NCBI GenBank assembly: GCA_032622095.1
Contig: CP136066.1
Coordinates: 204,870,978-204,934,977, forward strand
Length of the DNA: 64,000 nt
From: Siphonodentalium dalli
Taxonomy: Eukaryota > Mollusca > Scaphopoda > Gadilida > Siphonodentaliidae
Direction: 5' to 3'
Shown: one piece after another, positions 59,501 to 64,000 of the stretch
Position numbering within the stretch: the first letter of the stretch is position 1
Layout of the letters: each line of letters begins with the position of its first letter
The notes under the pieces: model-generated
Database searches by the model: none
The model's input: the letters and a program-made list of their open reading frames with translations, nothing else
Told to the model about the DNA's origin: nothing
Translations under genes and position numbers: made by a program

Positions 59501-62500
59501 TCAGGAATGCCCTGGTTATTATGTAAGCGGCAATGTGGGTTATCTATAGTCTGACTATAGTTTATATCAATGTTCCGATTTAATCCGATTAGGACTGATT
59601 AGGAAAACAATATGCCCGGCGCTTTATTCGTCATCCATTGTCTACATACATGGCGACTAATTGCATGTTTAACAAAAGCCAGTGAGTGTAATTATTTAAC
59701 AGCACTGACAAGGCAGTTGTATTTCTACTAAAACGGCATTCTGAACTCCTCGACCTGTGACCTCTGGGGGCAAACGGTGACGGAATCTGACGAGGTTTGC
59801 CGAATGCTAAAACGTATAAAAAACGTATACAAAAGCACGTGTTTGAATATTTTGGTTTCGAGTGAATAAAGTTGACGCAGTTTGGAAGACATTTTTGTTA
59901 ATTGACAAGTTCCCCCTTCTGCTCCATTATGATACCCACTGTGTGTTTACATAACCAAGAGGCCAGTTCTTTGTGTTTGGCCACATGTAGGAACACATAG
60001 GTCTACGTTGTCACTGAACACGAAAAATATGTTTTTACAGTACCGGTACTGTAGTTGGAACAGGTGCGCTTTGATTAAACTTAAAAGTATTGCACGCTGT
60101 TAGCAAGTGGGTTCTATTGTATTTTATGTCTGTTAAACGTTTGGTTTCCCCAGGGAAGTATAATTGAATAAAGAAATGTGAATTTAAGATTCACTTTATT
60201 TTATTTCATTTAATATTATCACTTACCTACGAATTATAACTTTCCATTTTTCGTGGCATTCTCGCCGTCACCGATCGTTTGTGAATATACTTCTTGGAAT
60301 TATTTATTTGGGGAGTATCATTAACAAATACTTACTTACCACTGCTGAAATTGAACAAAATTTGGGGTGGGCTTAAACACGAATATACCCCTGTGCATGG
60401 AATTTGGCCAAAATATATGGGTGGGCTTAAACACGGGCATGGGCTTTGAACCGGGTCAGTACGGTAATGATAAAGCGAAAATTTAAAGGGACCTTTTTCT
60501 CGAAGTAATGTAGCTATTTACACCAGGCACTGGTTATCACTTCTCGGAAGTTCTCATTTAACGAGAGTACAGATTCTCATAGACGTGATTTTTCCTTAAT
60601 TTTTTTCATACTTTTAATTCATTAAACTATTTCTTTTACATTATGAGGTGCTTTCGATCTTGTTCCAAGTGAATCATACTTGACAATAGTCTCAACATAC
60701 CCAACGGCACTGTCATTACTATATAATAAATGTCCAATTGAAAGTCATGTGCTTTTTGTTGAAAACATCGGGAGTTACGAAGTATGTGGCCCACACTTCG
60801 GGTCTGTTTTGAGTCACACACATGTCGCCATCATACATATAATATGGGTTCATTAAGGGTTGCCGACTAGTTGATTAGTAATCGACTAATGGCTACTGAC
60901 TAGTCGACTTGAAATTTTCTCATCGTTTCAATACTATTAAGTTATTTAAGAAACAAATACACTGTGCATTTAGTGTTTAGTAAAATTTTACCACAAAGAA
61001 CCTGTAAGACGAAGCGGAGTCCTACAATCAGTTTCTGCGGTCAAATTCTACTAGACACACAGATGCACAGTGTTTTTATTTCTTTTGTAATTTAATTGTA
61101 TGTTTTCATTGAAATGGGTGTTGAATGGGTCACCGTAAATCACTTTCCCAAAATAATCGCCATGGTGTTGAGTGTTTTGCTTATCGCAAACTCTTTACGT
61201 GATGTATATAAACAAATGCTTGGTTCAAAAGTGTGTTGTGTGGGTAATATCACATTCATACTATCTTTATACTATACTTCCTTGATGAAATTCATAATTT
61301 GGTAACTTTTATTTCTAAATTATAACCTACAATCAAGACCATCCGTCACTTGTATCTTTAGTGCTGTTATTTCAAACAGAAGTTTATCATAAAATTCAAT
61401 TAACCACACCTAAGTAAACTTTATACTACCAACCATTAATAACAACAACACAGATAAACCCTTTCTTTACTAAATACTCATTGACAGGTAGTACTACACT
61501 TAGGGAAATGTTCAGATAATAAATTATATAATAAACAACGATAGGTTGTTTGTTGAATTTATTATCTGAACATCATGGTGGGGAATCACATGGTTTCAAG
61601 TTGATGAGTATTACGCATTCAAAATGGCCAAGGCGATCCAAGACACGACCAGAAGCGAGGAAAAAAGGTAACTATGGTTGCCACGGCTATGAGTTTTCAT
61701 AATCGACCGTTATAATCAACGGTTAGTCGATTAATCGTTCATATATGCGGCCCATATTACACCCAGGTAAACACGTGATAACTGCTAAATTACAATGACT
61801 ACTTTACATCCAGACTGGTATAAACTGTCAGTCAGCAGGCTTGTCATTCTGAGGCCCCTGCCTGTCATCGGCCACCTAAACTCAAATTTGCGTGGCAGGT
61901 AACGTCCTCATCGCTATTCCCGCAGACGAGAAATTTTATATCTGTCCAGTCAATCAATGTTCCCCCGTGAACACGCATCGTGGTGCCATTGAAAGTGTGT
62001 GGAATTGTCGCATACTTTTTGAAAACGGACTATAGTTAGTTTTGAAGAGAATCCCATTGTGTATCGATTGCGTCACCTGACATATATATAGCACTTAATT
62101 TGATTTCGCGGGCTTAGGTGTCTGCTGTACTTTTAGTTTTGTTATTCAAAGTGCGTGCAGGCTGTTACCACTTTGGAGAATGTAATGCATGTAGCACTAA
62201 TAAGTGACGACTCAAACTTGTTACTGATAACTGTCCAGTAACTTTGAACATTCCATGTCCCGCGAACACTTCGTGACTGTCAATAATGGTGAACATTTTA
62301 CAGTATGAAATTTGAAAAATGAAATATAGATCTATGCATTGCGATGCACATTGTTCATTATTGATATAATGATCGCTAATTAAATTCACAGTTAAACATA
62401 ATTTATAAACAACGATAAGCCGTGACACGGCATAAAAGCAAAGGATGTCACACGGAACTCTTTGAAGATGACCGCCAAACTTCGACTGTGACATCAAAGG

Positions 62501-62592
62501 ATCAAAAGGAAGCCGCATCAGAAGTGGTGAGAGAATAGGCATGGGCATTTGCGCATAGTACTGCTTATATAAACAACCATACCCACACCCAC

Positions 62593-62630
<38 letters not shown>

Positions 62631-63369
62631 TTGGGCGATTAGTCGACGAATGTAAATAACCGTCGACTACCACACCTGTCGAAGGTTAGTCGATTAATCA
62701 AATAATCGTGGTAAGCCTATAATAAACTAAGATGTGATATATTACATAGTATTTTGACAGCTACGAGCAGATGCTATACTATTTTTCAAACAAGCTGATA
62801 CCTCATTTATGTCCAAATTAACATTTGTTTGCTCTAACATTCTGACCAAAGTTGTCAGTCGAAAGATTTTCCAAGATGTATGGACTGGTGTATTCCACGC
62901 ACCTCCGACTGGCAACTTTGTTCACAATGTTATAGAAAACCACTAAGTATTTCCGAACAAATAAGGTATCAACTGGTTTCAAAAATAAACCAGCATATGC
63001 TTGTAACAGTCAAACTGCTATGTTTTGTGTGAGTTCCTCATATATTCTTTTTTTGTGCGTTTGCACATTTTGAATTCGTGGTACTCACCAACCTCAAAAC
63101 CACGTGATTCCCCTCCAGTCAATAGGTCTCCTTATGTACTTTTATTATGTTGTCGGCTATTATTTTCTGAATTCCCCCAAGATGAATAAAAGACCATTCC
63201 AATATATACTTTGTAACTGAATTAGGAGAAACCATTTAGTATAGAACGGGTTAATCACTATAATTAGTTGCTTGTTTTTTCCAGGTTTTGTCCAAACAAA
63301 TATCACCCATTTGATCCCAGTGATCTCAATAAATATGTGGTTGGTGATGATTATATGCCAGTATGGGAG
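44332..63369 (+). CDS. TTLL: TTLL-family (tubulin-tyrosine-ligase-like) enzyme, membrane-anchored, partial, 7 exons seen
   Basis: Joining 44,332-44,583, 48,082-48,240, 49,061-49,180, 50,788-50,863, 54,224-54,293, 57,082-57,165 and 63,285-63,369 gives 846 bases, 282 codons, with every phase compatible and GT/AG at each border. Order: basic N-terminal stretch and transmembrane segment (about residues 24-42), linker, then the first part of the TTL ATP-grasp domain with VNHFPGSGYITNK, WVQKSNKHRGIHIK, FVQEYVAKPFLID and RKFDIGVYAILTS. TTLL enzymes ligate tyrosine, glutamate or glycine to tubulin tails. From memory the closest group is invertebrate ttll-15, which I could not test. The start codon and the C-terminal half are not in view. 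The introns are full of MITEs, and the intron between exons 4 and 5 has arrayed splice sites. Confidence 0.9.
44649..44846. mobile_element. TTAA-flanked MITE, family C
   Basis: TTAA at 44,645-44,648 and 44,847-44,850; ends CCCTTTTTATACTAAATGG and TTTAGTATAGAAAGGG. Lies in the first TTLL intron. Contains GTGTAAATTGGAATGGTCTA and AGGGGTGTCCA, shared with fragments at 1,640 and 63,180. Confidence 0.82.
44851..46138. other. TTLL intron sequence; one strong hairpin
   Basis: No coding signal. A hairpin at 45,369-45,425 pairs TAGTTCTTTACCAGAATAAA with TTTATTCTGGTAAAGAACTA (22-bp arms in full) across a 13-base loop. Short minus-strand frames (45,423-45,817) show no domain. Confidence 0.55.
46139..46546. 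repeat. MITE with about 35-bp inverted ends
   Basis: ATTTTTGGTAAATCACACC then ATTCCCAAGGCTGGC on the left mirrors GCCAGCCTTGGGAAT then GGTGTGCTTTACCAAAAAT on the right. About 408 bp, in the first TTLL intron. The TSD is not clear to me. Confidence 0.72.
46831..47077. mobile_element. TTAA-flanked MITE, family B
   Basis: TTAA at 46,827-46,830 and 47,078-47,081; ends CCCTTTCATGACGGAAGC and ACCAATGTCATGAAAGGG. Two palindromic cassettes (about 46,875-46,940 and 46,977-47,040) with the AGTCTCCCATAGGGAGCCTC centre. Confidence 0.8.
47082..47260. repeat. Family B MITE, half copy sharing TTAA with its neighbour
   Basis: Starts inside a cassette (GCCTCGCATATATAAGAGAA) directly after the TTAA of the previous element and ends GAAGCTCCAGTAATGGATGGG before TTAA at 47,261-47,264. 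The left terminal repeat is absent. Confidence 0.65.
47452..47896. mobile_element. hAT-type MITE (CAAGCC family, long form)
   Basis: Ends CAAGCCTGGAAATTGGGTG and CACACTATTTCCAGGCTTG enclose the same 430-bp body as 14,588. The flanks TCGGAGGG and TCAAAGGG match at 6 of 8 positions, a decayed TSD. Lies in the first TTLL intron. Confidence 0.78.
48082..48240 (+). CDS. TTLL: TTLL exon, start of TTL domain
   Basis: Acceptor TCTCCTTTTCAG, donor GTCAGT. 53 codons, phase 0 at both ends: KESGYLKHVYNIFERIGYD, then a WDVLWAHDYPF motif and ending NLKPHQK. 'GWDVLWAHDYPF' and the 'HQKVNHFPG' junction are TTLL signatures. Confidence 0.92.
48243..48334. repeat. 24-bp pyrimidine-rich repeat beside a TTLL donor
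   Basis: Three copies of TCTATCACCAATTTCATACT plus TCTC begin just after the donor at 48,241. Without splicing they would extend the reading frame to a stop at 48,358. Confidence 0.75.
48590..48960. repeat. Dispersed GTCCGTCC / GGTTCATATTTGG repeat
   Basis: GTCGTACCATCCGTCCGTGC, GAATGGGTTCATATTTGGTG, CAAATGGGGTTACTGGGTC and TTATATTTGGTATGGAGGGT. Same family as 27,163 and 33,950; intronic. Confidence 0.55.
49061..49180 (+). CDS. TTLL: TTLL exon, VNHFPGSG motif
   Basis: Acceptor TTTGTTGCAG, donor GTAAGT at 49,181. 40 codons, phase 0: VNHFPGSGYITNKASLAVST, then FNFVPQAFKLPDEKDKLIQH. This is one of the most conserved N-lobe segments of TTLL enzymes. Confidence 0.94.
49260..49479. mobile_element. 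TTAA-flanked MITE, AGGGGGACTGTAC ends
   Basis: TTAA at 49,256-49,259 and 49,480-49,483; ends AGGGGGACTGTACAATAAAT and a near-perfect inverse. A 220-bp palindrome-like element with GGACCATCTCCTATTATACT in both arms. Its right TTAA is also the left TTAA of the next element. Confidence 0.82.
49484..50197. mobile_element. Family C-like TTAA MITE carrying a nested element
   Basis: Begins CCCTTTCTTTTCAAATG after the shared TTAA and ends TTAGTTAAGAATGGG before TTAA at 50,198-50,201. Interrupted at 49,528-49,981 by another element. AATAAGTTCAACAA and TTGTTGAACTTATTG pair across the nested copy. Confidence 0.68.
49528..49981. mobile_element. Palindromic MITE with TATGTGACCCGCC ends, family E
   Basis: Ends TATGTGACCCGCCATATCAA and TTGATATGGCGGGTCACATA are perfect inverted repeats. 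Inside are two ~66-bp palindromic cassettes (about 49,583-49,650 and 49,857-49,926) identical in plan to those of family A, though the ends are unrelated. Confidence 0.82.
50510..50745. repeat. Dispersed repeat, two sub-copies
   Basis: TTCACCAGAGTTATGGCTCT with TTTGTTGGAATTTTCG, then TTTCACCAGAGTTAAGGCTC with TTTGTTGGAATTACCACAGG and GATGCTCTTGTTTAAATT. Matches the block at 9,890-9,985. Confidence 0.55.
50788..50863 (+). CDS. TTLL: TTLL exon whose 3' end seeds the donor array
   Basis: Acceptor ATCTATTTTAAG; donor GTAAGT at 50,864. 25 codons plus one base: IKEHPEKMWVQKSNKHRGIH, then IKTID. In TTLL enzymes the K...RGI segment belongs to the nucleotide-binding region. The last ~40 coding bases and the donor are repeated 15 more times downstream. 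Confidence 0.9.
51362..52446 (-). mobile_element. hAT-type element, 1,085 bp, inside the donor array
   Basis: Ends TAGGGTTCTGCGAATT and AATATTCGCAGGACCCTA are inverted. TGTAAAAC, part of the array unit, flanks both sides (51,354-51,361, 52,447-52,454) as an exact 8-bp TSD. Subterminal AATCGAATATCGAATCG repeats match the element at 36,822. A BED-finger remnant on the minus strand shows it derives from an autonomous hAT. Confidence 0.92.
51721..51930 (-). pseudogene. BED-type zinc finger remnant of a hAT transposase
   Basis: The minus-strand frame includes YDECNMVYKSQASGTTTHLW, then NHLSKKHP, the spacing of a BED finger (CxxC, aromatic, HL, KKH). The first cysteine of CxxC appears to be tyrosine (YDEC). 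The rest of the transposase, including the catalytic core and dimerisation region, is absent. Best read as a decayed N-terminal piece in a non-autonomous element. Confidence 0.7.
52902..53130. repeat. Dispersed repeat, inverted relative to 63,610
   Basis: TTGTTGTTGCATTCTGATGA and ATGGGGACCATCGAATTGGA read in reverse match GATTCGATGGTCTCCATATC and ATCAGATTCCAACAACAATG at 63,630-63,675. Intronic copy between the two splice-site arrays. Confidence 0.5.
53131..53393. repeat. CAAGCC-family MITE, right-half fragment
   Basis: GTTCACCCATTAATCACTTC, TACTTCCCAGAAGATTAGGC, GAATGAGGTCACCAGAGGA and an ending CACTATTTCAAAGCTC match the second half of the long form at 47,452. Left end absent. Confidence 0.65.
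53459..54241 (+). repeat. Tandem array of 3' splice site plus exon start, 19 acceptors
   Basis: Unit TTCTATTATTAATGTTTCAT then TGCAGCCCTGGACCTAACCAG repeats at 41 bp, or 42 bp where the acceptor reads TTTGCAG; the last interval is 38 bp. I count 19 copies of GCAGCCCTGG. Each has a branch-like TATTAAT, a short pyrimidine run, the AG and the first ~17 exon bases. The last copy, at 54,221-54,223, opens the real exon. Confidence 0.95.
54224..54293 (+). CDS. TTLL: TTLL exon, FVQEYVAKPFLID motif
   Basis: Acceptor TTTCATTGCAG, the last of 19 copies; donor GTATGAG at 54,294. Completes a split codon from the previous exon and encodes TLDLTSSTTFVQEYVAKPFL then IDD plus two bases. QEY...PFLID is the conserved ATP-grasp strand of TTLL enzymes. 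Only this acceptor leaves the frame open when joined to the first donor. Confidence 0.92.
54300..54640. repeat. Dispersed repeats 'ATTATACCCCCAT' and 'TAGCTCAACTTACC'
   Basis: GCCATAATTATACCCCCATA, GACTGTGTCCGTCTGTCTGT and GTTGATATTCGGTATATGAG, followed by TTTTTAGCTCAACTTACCTT and GGCGTCCGTCGTCCGTGTGT. Typical dispersed repeat block of this window; intronic. Confidence 0.6.
54645..55605. repeat. Tandem array of about 150-180-bp units, 6-7 copies
   Basis: Units share TTGGCGCGGGCTACAGGTCG, ATGAAATTTGTCATGGATGT, TGACATGTAGATGGGAACGA and GCAGCCATCTTGGATTTTAC. Starts near 54,651, 54,802, 54,968, 55,130, 55,285, 55,430 and 55,590. Units differ by substitutions and short deletions. Intronic; open frames are products of the repeat. 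Confidence 0.85.
55606..57081. other. TTLL intron, nothing recognisable
   Basis: AT-rich. A faint echo of the preceding array occurs near 56,365-56,440 (GCATGACTAAATCCTGATAC). A C tract stands at about 56,906. No coding signal. Confidence 0.45.
57082..57165 (+). CDS. TTLL: TTLL exon, KFDIGVYAILTS motif
   Basis: Acceptor CTTTGTTTCAG, donor GTGAGT at 57,166. Completes an arginine codon, then KFDIGVYAILTSIDPLRAYI, IEGDFLI and two bases of the next arginine. K-F-D...V-Y-x-L-x-T-S is the hallmark of the TTLL central domain. Confidence 0.95.
57277..60936. mobile_element. hAT-type element, 3.66 kb, with nested palindrome
   Basis: Ends TAGTGTTGAAATGATTTTTC and CGTTTCAATACTA are inverted and related to the element at 41,658. 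Flanks TTAAATTA and TTAAGTTA match at 7 of 8 positions. Most of its length is a later insertion of a 2.9-kb palindrome. Lies in the TTLL intron between the last two visible exons. Confidence 0.82.
57598..60459. repeat. Large palindrome: two inverted copies of a TA-flanked element
   Basis: Copy 1 runs 57,598-59,031 and copy 2 runs 59,192-60,459 in opposite orientation, both starting or ending CTGACCC / GGGTCAG next to TA. Outer arms share CCGGTTCAAAGCCCATGCC, GTGTTTAAGCCCACCC and GTTTATTCAATTATACTTCC; inner arms share TTTGAGCTCAAATAAAACAA. The 160-base spacer differs. Arms are about 1.3-1.4 kb with small indels. Confidence 0.85.
60945..61660. other. TTLL intron; family C MITE fragment
   Basis: AAACCCTTTCTTTACTAAATACTC at about 61,456 and an inverted pair AATTTATTATCTGAACAT / ATGTTCAGATAATAAATT (about 61,510-61,574) are family C-like remnants. 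The open frame at 61,096-61,305 has no domain. Confidence 0.45.
61668..62722. mobile_element. Probable decayed hAT-type element
   Basis: GGTTAGTCGATTAATCG at 61,720 and GGTTAGTCGATTAATCA at 62,684, together with TATGGTTGCCACGGCTA on the left and TAATCGTGGTAAGCCTA on the right (12 of 17 positions inverted), suggest degenerate hAT ends. The flanking 8-mers do not match well. Contains a run of about 37 C at 62,594-62,630. Confidence 0.45.
62723..63284. other. TTLL intron; family C MITE right-end fragment
   Basis: Near 63,180, GATGAATAAAAGACCATTCC, then TTTAGTATAGAACGGGTTAA at 63,236, is a family C end. A short inverted pair around AACTTTGGTCAGAATG-like sequence lies at about 62,835-62,930. No coding signal before the acceptor at 63,284. 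Confidence 0.45.
63285..63369 (+). CDS. TTLL: TTLL exon, last in the window
   Basis: Acceptor TTGTTTTTTCCAG, donor GTAAGT at 63,370. Completes arginine and encodes FCPNKYHPFDPSDLNKYVVG then DDYMPVWE, ending in phase 0. The position matches the 'R(F/Y)...Y...L.N' segment after the KFD motif in TTLL enzymes. The remaining catalytic exons must lie beyond 64,000. Confidence 0.9.
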
Positions 63370-64000
63370 GTAAGTTTTTTGTAATCTCCTTAATGCATTG
63401 CTTGAATTGATTAACGATTTCCGATGTATAGTTAATTCGGTCACAACCTCTACAATTGACATTGAGATTATGGATCATTTAAAAGTTGTTTTCCTCAGTT
63501 AGCCTGCATATTATGCTTCTGCTGTGGCAGCAGTATACAATTTCATGGGTCGTAGGGGGTCTGAAAAAGAGAAAAATAAGTATATGGGTGGCATAACTGC
63601 CAGTGTAGTCTGTGTTAAAGGTACTCAATCCGATTCGATGGTCTCCATATCATCAGATTCCAACAACAATGTTTTTTTAAATGCCGCTCCAGTTATCACA
63701 ATCGATTAATTGCCCAAAAATAAAGCTTACCACAGTCAACTATAGTATAAAATTGCCAAAAACCTGTTATTTATCAACATTTTGTTCAACGAAATTTTGC
63801 TGGTTTGTCAAATATCTGACACAAAAGTTATCCATCTTCATCCGCAATTTGGTCCGAGACCGTCTTCTCATCGACCTTTTACTGGGCCACTAAAAATTGT
63901 TGGTGATGAAAAATAATAGATTTCAAAAATCAATATCTGATCACTCTGAACTTTGATGGGTGGATTCCTCAACTCGAATCAAATATTTTTTACACCTGAA
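63370..64000. other. TTLL intron; dispersed repeat
   Basis: Carries the GATTCGATGGTCTCCATATC repeat (about 63,615-63,700) that is inverted at 52,980-53,050. No further exon is seen before the window ends. Confidence 0.5.

Overview
This is eukaryotic, AT-rich, intron-rich animal DNA. It holds one recognisable gene in a landscape built almost entirely of DNA transposon derivatives, foldback palindromes and minisatellites. Dispersed repeats with GTCCGTCNGTC-type motifs, and blocks reading 'TTCACCAGAGTTATGGC...TTTGTTGGAATT', are of a kind I associate with marine lophotrochozoans, most likely a bivalve mollusc. That assignment is inference from repeat style and was not tested by any search.

The gene is on the + strand from 44,332 to at least 63,369. 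Seven consecutive exons with compatible phases and canonical GT/AG borders encode about 282 residues of a tubulin-tyrosine-ligase-like (TTLL) enzyme, closest in my memory to the invertebrate ttll-15 group. The first visible exon carries a basic stretch followed by one transmembrane segment. The start codon lies in an unseen upstream exon, and the 3' half of the catalytic domain lies beyond the window.

Layout. 1-30 kb: no supported gene. It holds several interleaved MITE families: (i) 8-bp-TSD hAT-type MITEs with CAAGCC ends, (ii) TTAA-flanked piggyBac-like MITEs starting CCCTTT, (iii) near-perfect TA-flanked palindromes starting CAGTAATGC, plus 43-, 17- and 59-bp tandem arrays and one tRNA-like SINE. 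30.15-33.85 kb: a 3.7-kb foldback element with an 8-bp TSD and an internal array. 34-44 kb: hAT MITEs and three full hAT-type elements with exact or near-exact 8-bp TSDs. 44.3-63.4 kb: the TTLL gene, whose introns are loaded with the same element families, including a 2.9-kb palindrome nested in a 3.7-kb hAT element.

The most striking observation is in one TTLL intron (50,864-54,223). Its 5' end is a tandem array of about 63-bp units, each repeating the exon end plus a GTAAGT donor (16 copies). Its 3' end is a tandem array of 41/42-bp units, each repeating a TTTCATTGCAG acceptor plus the exon start (19 copies). As read here, only the first donor joined to the last acceptor keeps the frame open. 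A second theme is that one ~66-bp palindromic cassette (AATGCATTCTCTTATATATG...) sits inside several MITE families whose ends are otherwise unrelated.
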